Positions 23,560 to 35,744 of a stretch of DNA of 64,000 bases are shown piece by piece. The position numbers and the translations under genes were made by a program. The notes beneath the pieces were generated by a model. The model did no database searches and was not told the DNA's origin. It saw nothing but the letters and a program-made list of their open reading frames with translations. Within the stretch, counting starts at the first letter, position 1, and each line of letters opens with the position of its first letter. This DNA is from Morinoia aosen (Eukaryota; Arthropoda; Malacostraca; Amphipoda; Talitridae): the NCBI GenBank assembly GCA_030386875.1, contig CM059571.1:22996355-23060354 (forward strand), read 5' to 3'.

Positions 23560-26181
23560 CTGCAAGAAAGATAAATACCATTTTAAATAAGGCCGCACAA
23601 AATAATATTGAGATCTAGCAAATGATAAAATCTATCAAGCTGGCAAATTAATGTAAGATAGCACGCAAAAAAATAGAGCAACTCGTCAAACTTTGAGAAA
23701 TAATTCATCTACTTTCAAGTTTCATAAATTAGATTTAAAAAAAACTCACCGACAAGGAACCATGACGGTCTCGTTCATGGCATTGACGGATGACACAAAT
23801 CTCTGGACGGTCTTCAGAACGGACTGGGAGGAGAACGTGTTGCTGCTGGAGCTGTGCTGCCTTGGCGGCATAATGCTGAGGAAGGAAAGAAAACGACTAG
23901 GTTAGAAACAAATTATCATAAGCACTAAGAAAAACGGGTATAAATTCCCCTCTATTGGGAGAAGGCGTGTAAAATACCTTGCACTGTTAATATGCAGTAA
24001 ATAAGCTGAACAAGATTACAAGGCTTATACCCATCTTACCGTGACCACAGATATCTTGAAATTAAAAGCTTAAAGTGATAAACTGCAATATGAGCATAAA
24101 ATATTTTTGTATTGCACAAAATATCATCTTGGTATTGCATAAAATACCATCTTGGTATTGCATAAAATATCATCTTTGTATTGCATAAAATATCATCTTT
24201 GTATTGCATAAGAAAAATATCATCTTGGTAAATGTTAGATAAACGAATACAACACAGAGACGCACTAAAGTAGTTTGTTCATACGCCGCATAATTTAAAG
24301 CAAGAACTTGCGTCAATATTTTGGCACTGAACAAAACTTTCGGTCGAGGTCACTGTATATATGGATGCTTGGCGCTCATCCATCCTTGGTTACACTAGCC
24401 TGTGCAACCGTCATAAGCATCTGGCGCCTGATCATGCTCCTAAATGTAAAATACTTAGGTATTCTCTAGATAAAGAACAAATCCGAGAAATCATAAAAAC
24501 CCTTTTTCTCATGTTTTGTGTCCAAAAGAGAACTCCGTGTTTTGTAACAAAAAATAATGAGGGAGCTATTCAATACATAAGAAAATCCCCACCCAAAGCG
24601 AGCATACGTGGGCGACAAGCGCTAGCTGCCGCTGCTTTGGCCAACAGAGGAAAAAAAACGCCACTATAGAGTTGGCGTAAGCCTTCTGGGGACAGACTTA
24701 ACGTGCAGCGAGCAATTTATTTACAATAAAAATAGCCTTGCACATTCTTATCAAGGACAAGGAAACATGGTCAATGTATCTGCTACAGATAGAATGAATT
24801 TTAAACAAACCTTTTTTGCGGCTCGCACATGGATGAAACAGTCATCAGGAAAAAAGCGACTCACTAACGTGCCTGTGAACTTCATTGAGTCAACCTAACA
24901 GAAAACAATGTGTTATTTTGCAGATTATTTTGATATTCACTCATGTAATGTACGCAAGGCACAGATTTCTTACAACTGATCAGCATGAGCGACTCAAACG
25001 TAGCAGGTATGTACAGTTATTAAATTTAATTCGTCCTTACATTGAAAGTCATTTTGAGCGATCTCATTTCTATCAGGAACCTATGATTAAACGTTTGTAT
25101 TAAAACTTAAAGCCGATCCAATCAGAAAAACGCTTGCCGCAAATAGGAGACAGTTGTAAAGTGTAAAGATGCGTCATTACTATGATGGAAAAATATACTT
25201 TATGTTCATGAACGTAAATCTCAAGGCAAGCCCTTCCAGCTCAAAATACACGTCTTGATGAGAAGAACAAGAGGTAAACAGAACATTTCAAGTAAAGCGG
25301 ATACCACGCTTTGTGAGACTGAGTTAGTGCTTGGTTGTGAGGATGATGGTGTAAGTGTGACGCCATACTGCCTACTGGGATACCCGGAACACAGGGGTAA
25401 CGGGAAATTCTTGAGGAAATTCCAGTGAAAATTCCGTCAAGTGAGCGTCCCATATGCGGAAGAGGCAGAGGAAGTTGTTGGTTTGCCTTAAATAGCATCA
25501 CATGCATTCGTTATCTCTAAGCTTCAAATACTTTGAACTTCCATGACTAACTACTTTGAAAGAGGTAACACGATTGATGGAGTACTTGTAGGAATTACGG
25601 AACTGAAATAACCACAGTGATCTGACAAGGTAGGCCATCCGAAACCTGCAGTTACTGACAGTTCGCACAGATTTGCTCGACAGCTAAATGAAAGCGTTGT
25701 GCCGTTTTGCGTTCACTTGAGCAAAATGACTACACAAAATAGATGCAAAGCCACGATAGAGCTTCCAATGCTTAACAAAACACCGAACAATTCTCTCGAA
25801 GACAGTGCTCGCAAACTACTGCTTGTCTCAGCAGTTTAGGGATAGGCTAGTCGTATGAACAGGCAAGATTTTTAAGAAATAGCTGACTGCCTGATCTACA
25901 TGACGATCCTACAACCTTTTAATCAGTCATTAGTTTGTGCGCGTCTCCATTTGTAAGTTACACCGCAATTCAACGTACAATTAGAAACTTCATTCACAGT
26001 AGGATGACTTAACCATTAATCATCACATCAATTTTCATCCAATAAAATTTCGACTCTCAAGCATGGATAAAATGGAGGTTAGAAATGTTTCAACAATATA
26101 TTACCTGGTATTGTTTTCAGGGTAGACGCTGTCGACGGATCTGTACATGCTGACGGCAGACTTTCGAGTTCGGTAACTCAT
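22992..26181 (-). CDS. Spot14/MID1IP1-family protein, three exons
   Basis: The coding exons are 26181-26105, 23875-23750 and 23559-22992. Both introns are GT-AG and the phases match (split codons AG|C and CG|G), giving 256 residues. The central exon encodes a helix, then VQRFVSSVNAMNETVMVPC, which corresponds to the vertebrate MID1IP1/THRSP signature of an aromatic-rich helix, VNNMDQT and VMVPSLL. Exon 3 adds the YTVYSMLNSTKNDL segment (family: Y..LKSIRND), an acidic, Ser/Asn-rich low-complexity middle, and a C-terminal helix AQLRNHLIGLQSCLTQL (family: ..LRGLHTVLSKLT). In vertebrates these proteins form dimers that promote acetyl-CoA carboxylase polymerisation and lipogenesis, and MID1IP1 binds MID1 on microtubules. 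The function here is inferred. The protein is longer than the vertebrate ~150-180 residues because of the low-complexity middle. A start at the Met in exon 2 is the alternative. Confidence 0.88.
23750..23875 (-). CDS. Spot14-like gene, exon 2
   Basis: 126 nt bounded by TTCCTCAG| at 23876 and |GTGAGT at 23749. It holds the most conserved segment, ending ETVMVPC. The intron to exon 3 is only 190 bp. Confidence 0.9.
24106..24232. repeat. 23-bp tandem repeat in intron 1
   Basis: About five units of GTATTGCATAAAATATCATC plus TTK. They lie within the 2.2-kb first intron of the Spot14-like gene. Confidence 0.85.
26105..26181 (-). CDS. Spot14-like gene, exon 1
   Basis: ATG at 26181-26179, 25 codons plus two bases (SYRTRKSAVSMYRSVDS...), then the donor |GTAATA at 26104. 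The phase joins exon 2 exactly across a 2.2-kb intron. This N-terminus is not part of the vertebrate core, so exon 1 is less certain than exons 2-3. Confidence 0.7.
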
Positions 26182-26555
26182 TAAAATGTCTGATATTTGG
26201 AATGCACTAATAGGCGAACTTCTCGGATGTATACGTTCAACAATATACTAAATGCGAGTTGGCGAGGTCGACGGAAGGAATTGCAAATTCTTCGACCACT
26301 TGACACTTTCCCGTTCAGGTTGCACGTACAAATCTAGCCCTTCACCAGTTACAGTGGGCGTTTATTTTTCGCTTAAAAACCACTTAAAGCTTTCAAAACG
26401 AGGAAACATATGACACAGGAGCACACTTTCAGTTTGAAACAATGTAACGTTTGCAGTTGTGAAATTGACGAACGACGAGATGCAATGCAGGTCAATGCAG
26501 GTAGCAGTAATTCAGACGTACAGGTCACACAACCACTCTTAGCCAGCGCCTCAAC

Positions 26556-26593
26556 GCTTGTGATGCGCCCAGAGACAGTCGCGCCTTTAAATA
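26556..26593 (-). promoter_or_regulatory. Candidate core promoter of the Spot14-like gene
   Basis: On the minus strand TATTTAAAG (26593-26585) lies 30 nt before an initiator-like GCATCACA centred near 26563. That is about 380 nt upstream of the exon 1 ATG, in a patch slightly GC-richer than its surroundings. The spacing fits a TATA/initiator promoter; the assignment is inference. Confidence 0.35.
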
Positions 26594-26699
26594 CTGCCGT
26601 CACAGAGATTACCAACACCAGCGAATTGACGTCTTTCTTTCTGACAGATGTTGTTGCTACTTGCTTTACCAATCCCAAGAATAAAATGTGTTAATGATA

Positions 26700-29600
26700 T
26701 CTAAGTTTATAAATATAAGCAACGAAGAGACTCACACGTCTCACACTGTTCGGATAAATAACGATAAATCGTAGGTAAACTGACCTCATCATTCAGTTGC
26801 GAGTTCATACATATATTGCTGACGAGAGCATCTGACCTTGAACTCTAGGTAAGGTGAACTCATCAGCAGCTGATATGTTTCTTTTTTGTCAGCGAATTAT
26901 TGTAACGAATGCAGACAAGAACTAGGCATCCTCTTTGCGTGTAAAGAAAGACGTACAATAAATACAGAAGTGTAACATTTGATGGGTAATGTAGCTGAAC
27001 CAATGAACTCAATTATCTTTTGATGAGTAAATCGATAATACCAAATTTTTCAGTTATTCATGTTTCGAGAGATAAGATCAGCTCATTCTGAGTGCTTAAA
27101 TTTGGCGTTTTCCGTTATGGGCATGTAAAGTGGAATCCTTTCGTTGTATTCCTAAAACACTCACTACCGATCAATCATAATATCTTTCTTTCTCTCGCTT
27201 TCGTATTTTTTCTAAATTATACAAAGAACAATATTATCACCGTTATTTCAGAAGAATTTTTTGGTTAAAATATTCGAAGCAAATGCAATATGCATACAAA
27301 CATGTGGGATAGGCTGTCAAATAGAGCAACATCAGGGAGCAACTGCTGCGGGTGGTTATCTTGATAACTGCCTATCGATACTGTGACCGAAGTAATTCAA
27401 CAAGATAGGCCTCAAGTAGAGGTTGAATTACCTTTCATTTAATAGAAAATAATTGTCATCACTATTTTCGGAGAAAAATTTTCAGGTGAAAAAATGTTTC
27501 ACGACATACTGTACATTTATCGGAAGGGAATACGATGCTGTTTATGACACACACTCAGTTCGCAGAAGTATGCTCAAATGAGCACATGCTCCACGCGCAT
27601 CGGTAAGTAAACTTACGAGTATGCACAACCTTTAAGCCCGCTAAAATTTGCTACAAGCTTCGATTATCTTAACATGAGCTAGTGTTTCTTACCTAGAAAA
27701 ATGGAAAGTTTGAAAGTTACTTCTCTTAACGAGCAGCGGAACGAAGAGCGCACATCTCGTAGAAGAAGAACCTCTCATGTTAAAAATTCACGAGCTGAAA
27801 ATTATTAAAAAATTATTCGAATGGTTTTTTGTTAAATAATGACTAGAATAAAAATTCAGTAACCGTTGCTTTCTTCTCTATGATTGTACTTTGTAGTACA
27901 GGAAGAGTCGAACAGTCGCGCAAAGGCTCTTTGTACTCGTTACACTCTTCAGCTAAATGATTCATTGCCATGCGTCTGAAAGGCGGAAGTGAATTGAATT
28001 ACAATCTAGGCTTGGGAAAGCCTTAAGAATTGCAACTTGTATTGTGACTTGCCAGCTTAACGGGTCACCTTTAAGCCTGATATAACAGTTTCATCTCAAT
28101 AATATGAGTTTTATCCATTAATGTTTAAAGGCACAGGTAACAAAGGGCTTCTGATGCACCATCCAATGCATAAGTATGTATAAACACCCGTCATGGTGAC
28201 AAGAGTTAGAGAGCAACATCTCATCTAATACGGATTATGTTCTGCTATTGTAATATGAAGGCAACAGATTCGAGTCGAAGCAGAACCAGTGATATACTTG
28301 TGCCAGATTATTATCACCGCCAGCGTTGACTGCAATAATTAACTGCATCAGTCATGAGCATCTTATTTGATTAAAAAAATACCAGGTTCGTTATTATTTT
28401 CAAACGATGATGATAAATAATATGGAAAATACGAGCACAGTTTTTCACCTGGTGTAATTGTGGTATAAACGAAAATCCTTCGATGCTTTAAAACATCCTT
28501 ATTGATATGTTGTCCCTACACGACAGTCTTCACTAAGTCGTGTTAACAGTTTAGTTACTTTACGTAACACGTGGACTGAACATTCGAGGCAACTTCTTCT
28601 ACGTGAATTTTCGCTTGCTTTTGTTTGTGGTATTTTGTTTTTCCCTAGATGGTATAAATAAACAATATAAATTATTCAGCATTTCGTTGGTAGTGACAAT
28701 AAGGTATTTATTGTATTTTTCTCATCAGTAATTTTTGGTAGTAAAACACTGACTCTACGCTCAAAATTCGTACAAAAAATCTTTTGATGCGGCGCATAGC
28801 ATATAATGAATATATTTACGACTGATCAATCGGGATTTCTTGAAAATATTGTTCGGACGGGCACATTATTTAGATGTGATCAGATTTAGGCCTGAATCTC
28901 TACTTTATTGATGATCGACCCCATTTACAAACCTGCATACGGATATAGGTTGTTGCCATCATTTAATTCAAATTTCAGTACCATCGCACCTCAGGCACGG
29001 TATTCCCCACATTTCTCATTTTCGCGAAGCATCAGCCCACATAACAGGCCTGTGGCTCGCATGAGGTACCATATTTTCGCGGTGATTGAGATGACGCAAA
29101 AACCGTTGTTAAAGCGCATCGTTGAGCCGGTCTATGGTCAGGGCGAGTGGGACGTTTCAAAATGGAAATAATGTACGATAAGCGTTGGCCACGAATAAAG
29201 ATAAGTTTTACCATTCTGTACGACAGTTAGAATTCAGGGACAGAGAAAACACGTGAGTATCAATCTACTGAGAGTTAGTAAATGTCACACAGTGTATGAC
29301 ATGCATGAAGCTGATTAAACACTTTGAGTTGTCTACTGAATGTTCCTGGATATCTTAGAGTACGAAATTCAACCATTCTTTAGTAAGTGACGGGGTCAAT
29401 CAATGAACTCTTTCAAGCACAAGGAAATGGTAGTTATTGTGAGCGCAGATTACAAAATCGCTGCAATCTTTTTTAAAATATGAATGTGTGGCCTCATGTT
29501 AAGAAGAATATAGTTTTGAAGAGGTCATTAATTTTTTGTAATTTTCTTAGCATCTACTACGGAAAAAATAACTGAAACCGATTATACATCTCTGTTACTA

Positions 29601-30500
29601 GTTAGAGGTTTACTGGCCGTGGCGGGAGCGATGATTGCGCTACATTGAGATGAGTGAGTAGCATTGCCATAACGCTTCGTATTCTGCGAGTAATTAGAAT
29701 CTTTTTGAATAGTAGTTAAGCATAAATGTATAGATGTGGCCTAAAATAATTGAAATTTTAAATTCTTTTGTTCATTTATTATTTCGCCGGTTTATCCACA
29801 GAATTAGTCAATCGTTCATTCATTTTTAAGATGCAGTTCATCCGTGCGTAATTTTGCTTGTACAGATGCTTCTCGAGAAATTAAAGAGCATTCACAGGTT
29901 AGAATGTTACAGTCTTCAGAGGCACGTGTTACGAAACTCGGATAGAATAATAGAACAAATATTATGATAAATGATCTTCTTTAAAATAATATAGTTTTAG
30001 TAAAGCATAGTCAATTCCCGACTGCTCTAGGGAATGGAAAAGAACGGATGACAGAATGTGATATTATTAGTGATATTTACCACCAAATAATATTCTGCTA
30101 GAACCAAATTCCCTGCCCTAATACAAGTGATATTTAATATAATTTATATAATTTCATCATTACCAACCGCGATTTCTTCATTGTGTGGAATTGTATCACA
30201 ACGCCTTGCGTGCTATATGTGGTAAGTGTAGAACAACTCGATGAGGTTCAAGCCATAAACAGCTTATAGCTTGGAAAAGTCCTTATGGTAAATTGATTTT
30301 GTTCATGCTTTGAGTAATTTACTGCAGTGTGGTTGAATATGTACAGCTTTTAAAGATGGAACTTTGGAGGGAAAGCCGCGATGATCACTTACGCCAGCAT
30401 GGAAATGATAAAACAAGAGACTTTTCTCTTTCTAGCTATTGTGTAGCTACTCGATATTTCATTTGAATGGTTTAAAAAACTTCTACTACTACAGAAATTG
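26700..30500. other. No gene recognised
   Basis: AT-rich intergenic DNA. The frame at 28908-29171 (RYSPHFSFSRSISPHN...) has no recognised domain. No element ends were found. Confidence 0.45.
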
Positions 30501-30509
30501 CAGACCTGA

Positions 30510-30870
30510 TTTCCACTCCGATGCCTGTTTTCAGTACCCATTTCCATCACCGGTGCTCTTTTGGCCTCTGCTTTTAGCATCTACCTTTTTTGTAGTATCC
30601 ATTTCGTGTACCTGTCTTTCTCGATATCTGTTATCGTTATCTGTCTCGCATCATTACGCAGCGCCTATTTTCAGCATAAGTTTTCATTCAGCCCCTATTT
30701 TCGATACCTCTTTTGACGCATGACACATTTTCAGCTTATGTCTTCAATCAGTACCTATTTTCATAGTTAGTCTTCTTTCAACTTCTTTTTTGGTACCTGA
30801 TTTCTTTTAGCACTTATTTTCAGCATCTGTCTTCGTTCAGCAGTTTTTTCAGCAGAATTTTTCAGGGACT
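30510..30870. repeat. Degenerate TTTTCAG-type minisatellite
   Basis: The phrase CCTATTTTCAGCAT...CTTCATTCAG recurs about nine times with heavy divergence and irregular spacing of ~30-45 bp (variants TTTTAGCAT, TTTTCGATA, TTTTCATAG). The open plus frame at 30439-30723 is a by-product of this repeat. Confidence 0.6.
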
Positions 30871-32190
30871 ACGCTACGAGTGCACGTGAACATAAATTGG
30901 CAGCTTTCTAATTTACTCAGTACCGGGAGAAGTAATATTTTCTGGGGGGTTCTCATATCATCTTAGTGCGTAAAAAGCTCTTATCGTTTAGAGGTCCTGC
31001 CGTGCCCCGAAGTAACCTCTCACGACGATGCGCCAACTCAAGGCTAACTAATTTTATCACACAAGGACTGCGCTCATTATGCCCACACCGTTACAGAGAC
31101 AAGATGGAGGCTCAAGCAAAATGGCATTATGACAAAGTTATACTTAGCGAATCGTCTTCCAAATAACGTGCAGCTCTCGGAACACCATTTGACATGAATC
31201 CACTGAAAAATCATGAATGATTTATGATATTGCTGGGATTATTGATTTAGAACAAAATAATCTACGTTGTGAGGCGTCCGAATTCACTGAATTAGTTCAT
31301 CGACTCCAAACTCACGATACAACACAACAAATTAATTGGAAAACTTTTTATTTCTTTGGCAAGTATGAAACTGCTGAAACCATGGTTTCTAGTTTAGAAC
31401 ATTTAAACTCAATATGAAATTCTGAGATAAAATTGTTTTAAGCCCCTTAGATTTTTCATCTTAAAACATACCTGGCAGAAAATTATACCAGGTAATTTAG
31501 AGTACACAATACTCAGTGGGTTTGCTCGTTGTAGGTACCTCACCTCTGATGGTAGTCCTTCTGCAGTTCCCTTCGCCCGTAAATTTCTAAACACTTGAAA
31601 ATTTGCCGGATTTTTTCGATAGCAGCTGACTTGTTTACTTTGTCGGCGCAAATACTTGGGCCAATAGATATGTTGATTGTGAAACACATCACGACAAACG
31701 AACCTTGACGTAGTACTTACGTCATCTTCGTCTCTATATATAGATTTCTAGCAGTATTCATCTTTATTTACATTCTCTTAGACTGCTTCTCAAATAAAGT
31801 CTCTTTTACGATAAGAATTTCACAGACAGTAATATATTTTCTGCGACAGGAAGATTAATAGGGATCACAGCCATGGATTACTCTGCCAAATGGTCCATTT
31901 TACTGGCATCTTTTGTCGCATGAGCCACTTGTTTTCTTCAGGTCAAGACCAAATTTTGAAAATTAACTTACTACTGCTTTAGGTACTAAAATTACAACCT
32001 TATTTTAAATGACAGATCAATTTATGTTTTTGGAAACATAGTTTAACCAAAAAGACACAAAATAAGAGTAGGAAGAAACATCCTAGTTTACACGTTTTCA
32101 AAAACTTCATCTCTTGCTCTTTCGAGATTGACATAACTCATCATCAATAGAAAATAAAAAAGAGTATTTATTCCATATTGAATAAACAGG
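30871..32190. other. No gene recognised
   Basis: Short frames at 30966, 31217 and 31409 show no known motif. Confidence 0.45.
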
Positions 32191-32199
32191 TAGGCCTAC

Positions 32200-33290
32200 A
32201 ATGAAATTTGATTAGATTGAAAGTACTCTTGGTGATCGAAAAAAGTTGCGTAGCTCAACAATTTATTAGTGACCGATTAGACCGCCTCAAGCTCGAATTA
32301 CAGCTTTCATTTCCCCTGATATCGATTCCACAAGATCCTGGATCCCCTGCACCTCCATTTTTGCACATAGTTGAACAAATTTGTCCCCCAAAGTCGTCAA
32401 TGTTGAACAATGGGGTGATGAGTCAGGTTGGCTGCTCTCAAGCTCATCTCATAATTTTTCAATGGGATTCAAACCTGGAGGTTGCGGTTACCTGTCCATG
32501 CGCTCAAGTGTACCCTCATTCGGAACAGGCAATCTTGAACATTTCTAGTCCTATGGATGCTAGGATTGTCGTCGTGAAAAATCTCGTAGCCATCAGGAAT
32601 ATGAAACTTCTTGAAAGAACGAACGCGGTCAGAAAGTAGCAGCAAATATATCCTGCGCGTTTATTTTGTTAATACAAAGAGTAGCACATTGTCCATCCCA
32701 GCGAAAATAGCCCCAAAGCGTTACATTGCCTTCAGATGCCTGAGCAGTTGGGACGGTGCAAGGTGGATCCTTACAAGTTTCATGTGGCGATCGCCATACC
32801 TTAAAACACTCATCATTCTGAAAGAGAATGAACTGAACTCATTGGACCACATTTCATGCTTCCAATCCTCGACTGTTCAATCTCGGTGTTCTCTAGCAAT
32901 TAACAATGATTTTTTCGATGTGCTGCTGACACTGATCTATAACTTCCTGAGGGATCTACATTAACCTATGAAACACATCAAGACATTAACGATGTTTTCA
33001 ACGCATAGTTCTTTGAGAAATTGTTTCTGGATTTTCCTCGATTTTTCTTCCTCAATTATTTCAAAGAGCGTCTGTCTCTGTCGACCACAATGTTAGGCCT
33101 TCCACACTTTCCACGAGATGAGCCGGGTTCATCATGTTTCCTGCGTGTTATTGTTCTCTATATCGTTCTAATATTTACACCGGTTTCTGTACAGATATCC
33201 TGGGTTGATTTTTTCACTTTGATGAAACCAACGACGATTCCTTCATCAAATGCTAACAGGTCCTTTCCACGGGTTCTTATCTGTCCGATA
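32200..33290 (-). pseudogene. Tc1-like transposase relic
   Basis: Read from right to left, the minus strand shows the Tc1 domain order. An N-terminal helix-turn-helix (EGIVVGFIKVKKSTQDIC, then a VNIRTI helix) lies at ~33245-33160, followed by a GRPNIVV hinge (AT-hook-like GRP) at ~33100. Next come AREHRD and VEDWKHEMWSNEF at ~32910-32830, matching the Tc1 'W..V.WSDES.F' first-Asp region with the DE lost. VTLWGYFRWDGQ lies at ~32730, and LNPIEKL near 32470, the third catalytic residue region (DLNPIENLW). The tail LVESISGEMKAVIRA lies at ~32310. Several stops and frameshifts break it, so it is dead. The terminal repeats were not located. Confidence 0.85.
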
Positions 33291-33299
33291 TAAATGAAA

Positions 33300-34499
33300 A
33301 TTTAGAATGCTATATGTATTCAAAACAGGTCTTAACTAAGTGTTAAACACTTCTAAAATGTTTTCATATACACTTTTACTCAGATAAGTGCACTCTAACG
33401 TGAAGTTATGCAAAATATATAAAGTAGGTAAAAATGTAATCCGTGAATATTTTTTGGCCCCGAGATGTATGACGATGGGTAAAAATAGCAGCAAGAAAAA
33501 ATTTTTTAACAATACAGGCTGGGGAGAGAGTGTGCCTGATTGCAAACAGGCGAATACAAATTTGTGTAGAACGAACTAGTTCCACAGGAAAACCAGAAAC
33601 ACAACGTACGAGTATATTCAAAGGTACAGACGTATCACGACTGTTGAGAGTTGATTTTCTTAGGTGAATTAAAGTATTTTAGGTAATTTTATATTACGTA
33701 GGTTACACTTGGTTAGAATTTTGAAATCGGTGCGTCGTACAAGGTGTTCAGAACTACTGGCATGATCTCCGATGTCACCATGAATTGGTCTGGTGACGGC
33801 CCTGTTGATGCGGGAGGCACACCTCGATGTTCGGCGGTGTGCGTGTCGAGAAGACGACTCGTCTCACCACAGTACGGAGCTTTACATCGGCCTCAATAAT
33901 ACCAATACACTACATTGCTGAGCATCAGACATGGGACATGACCCTTCACTCTCAACAGGCTTCCTATATTTCTAACGGTATCTCTAATCTGGTAAAATTT
34001 ATGCATCCTACCTACGCATGTGGCACCTGACATTAAGATCCAAAGGATTTTGTGATATTATAATTTGCTTATCAAAGTTAGAGACGCTGTTTCCACAGTG
34101 TTTTCCGAATCAGTTATAAATTTCCTTTTTCCATGACCTGAATTATGTTCTTCTTACGGATCATTTCAGAGAGGTATTTAGTTTTAACTGTCTCTAGTTT
34201 CTAAATCGAAAGAATTTACGTTGATCTCATACTATAATTCACTAAATGACAGACGTGAACAAATAATTCATCATTTTGTGGTTGAATAATTCAGCGTATC
34301 GATTGAAACGTACTTCCACGGCAATCATTTACTCTCATATTTTCTGTCTCATCAATAAATATTTCATGATAACCGTTTTTCTTTTCATTTCACATTCCTA
34401 ACTTGTCCTTTCAATAACTTACGAATAGAAATTAAAAACATGAAAGAACATTTATTTCCCTATTGAAATTGATGACTGATGTTACACTCTAATATATTA
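33300..34499. other. No gene recognised
   Basis: AT-rich, with a somewhat GC-richer patch at 33730-33960. No motif was recognised. Confidence 0.45.
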
Positions 34500-35742
34500 C
34501 AAGGTAACCAAAAAAGTTCTGTCCGTTTTTTGACTAGCCATTGAATGAAGTTGAAATATATACGCCAGACGTGTATGAATTGTTTACAGATTTGGACAGC
34601 CGAAAATGGGAACATCAGGCGTTATAAAAATACGCGCTCCGTGCTTGGTCATAAGTTATGAGCCGGACAGCGGTGGAGAAGGATGGAAGTATCTACAGAT
34701 CTCGTTCGGGGCTGTTTGCTTTACGACTTCAAAGTGGGCTTATCAGCATGCAGCTGCTTCTATAGTCGCCGCATTTGTCAAGCGTTTGGGAATAGTGCTG
34801 TGAATGAACGTACTTCAAGGCGTTGGTTTCAAAAATTCAAGTCGGGAGATTTGTCCCTCCGCGATGAGCCTCGCAGTGGACGATCACAGGTCTTCCATGA
34901 CGGAGTTCTGAATGAGGCCTTTAAAACAGAGCAGTAGTCTACCGTGTGGTGAACTTGCAAAACAGTTCAACGTTTCCGATGAAACAGACTTCACCTGCGC
35001 TAACTGAGCAAGTGGGTTCCTCATACGCTGTTGGAGGTCCACAAGAGACAACGAGTGGCCCCTAGCTGTTTTCTCGCCACCATACAGCATCCTTACTCAA
35101 TCGAGTGCTTACCAGTGATAAAAAGTGGGTTCTGTATGAAATTCCCAAGCGTGCCAGACATTGGCTATCACCTCAGGTTGCTGTCTCTCACAGCGCAAGA
35201 TCGCCTATGCACCGACGCAAGATTATGCTTTGTGTATGTCTGGTGGACAGGTCGTCAAGTTGTTCATTATGAGCTGCTACCAACGGGCCAAACGGTCACT
35301 GAAGACCTATACTCGCAGCATTGCGTCAGAAGGAGCCAGCACTGGTGAATCGTAAAGATGTGCTTTTCCTTCATGACAACGCCAGGCCGCATGTCGCGCG
35401 AGTGTCAGAGATACCATACAGCAACTTGGGTGGGATACTTTGTACCCTCCACCTATTCACCTGACCTTACGCCATCCGATTACTACCTCTTCCACTCCCT
35501 GAATAATCATCTTCGTAGGAAATCCTTCACCAATGAAGCAAACTTGCGCCAGGCCCTCACGGACTTTTTAACGTCCAAAACCCCAAAGTTTTACCGCAAG
35601 GGGATTGCGCAGCTGGAGACACGTGGGCAGAAGGTGCTGGATGTCGATGGCGATTTCTTTGACGACAAGATGTGTGTCACACATACTGTGAAGTGTTTTC
35701 TGTCGTCCTTAAAATCGGATAGACCTTTTTTAGGTTGCCTAG
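34500..35742 (+). mobile_element. Full-length inactive mariner
   Basis: The 1243-bp length fits mariner. The inverted ends are CAAGGTAACCAAAAAAG (left) and CTAGGCAACCTAAAAAAG (right, reverse complement). TA dinucleotides at 34498-34499 and 35743-35744 form the expected target duplication. The transposase frame inside is broken. Confidence 0.93.
34690..35690 (+). pseudogene. Mariner transposase (DD34D family), inactivated
   Basis: The N-terminal helix-turn-helix is readable: ERTSRRWFQKFKSGD and RDEPRSGRS at about 34805-34890, preceded by a YSRRICQAFG helix. CELAKQFNVSDE follows at ~34945. The frame then shifts several times. VVHYELLPTGQTVTEDLYSQ is at ~35255-35315, HDNARPHVARV (second catalytic Asp) at ~35370-35403, and YSPDLTPSDYYLF (third Asp region) at ~35455-35490. 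TNEANLRQALTDFL and VLDVDGDFFDD close the C-terminus at ~35530-35665. The family uses this enzyme for cut-and-paste transposition at TA sites. Frameshifts and missing stretches make this copy non-functional. The C-terminal third is still open over 139 codons (35358-35777). Confidence 0.92.
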
Positions 35743-35744
35743 TA

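Noticed and set aside
24885-25103. Frame with LLNLIRPYIESHF, faintly like a Harbinger nuclease N-terminus
   Set aside because: Only one short, loosely matching segment, with no catalytic motifs or TIRs, and it lies in an intron.
26373-26694. Overlapping ~100-codon frames on both strands upstream of the Spot14-like gene
   Set aside because: No domain or splice structure. The region better fits a promoter and 5' leader.
30439-30723. 94-codon plus frame
   Set aside because: It coincides with the degenerate TTTTCAG-type repeat.
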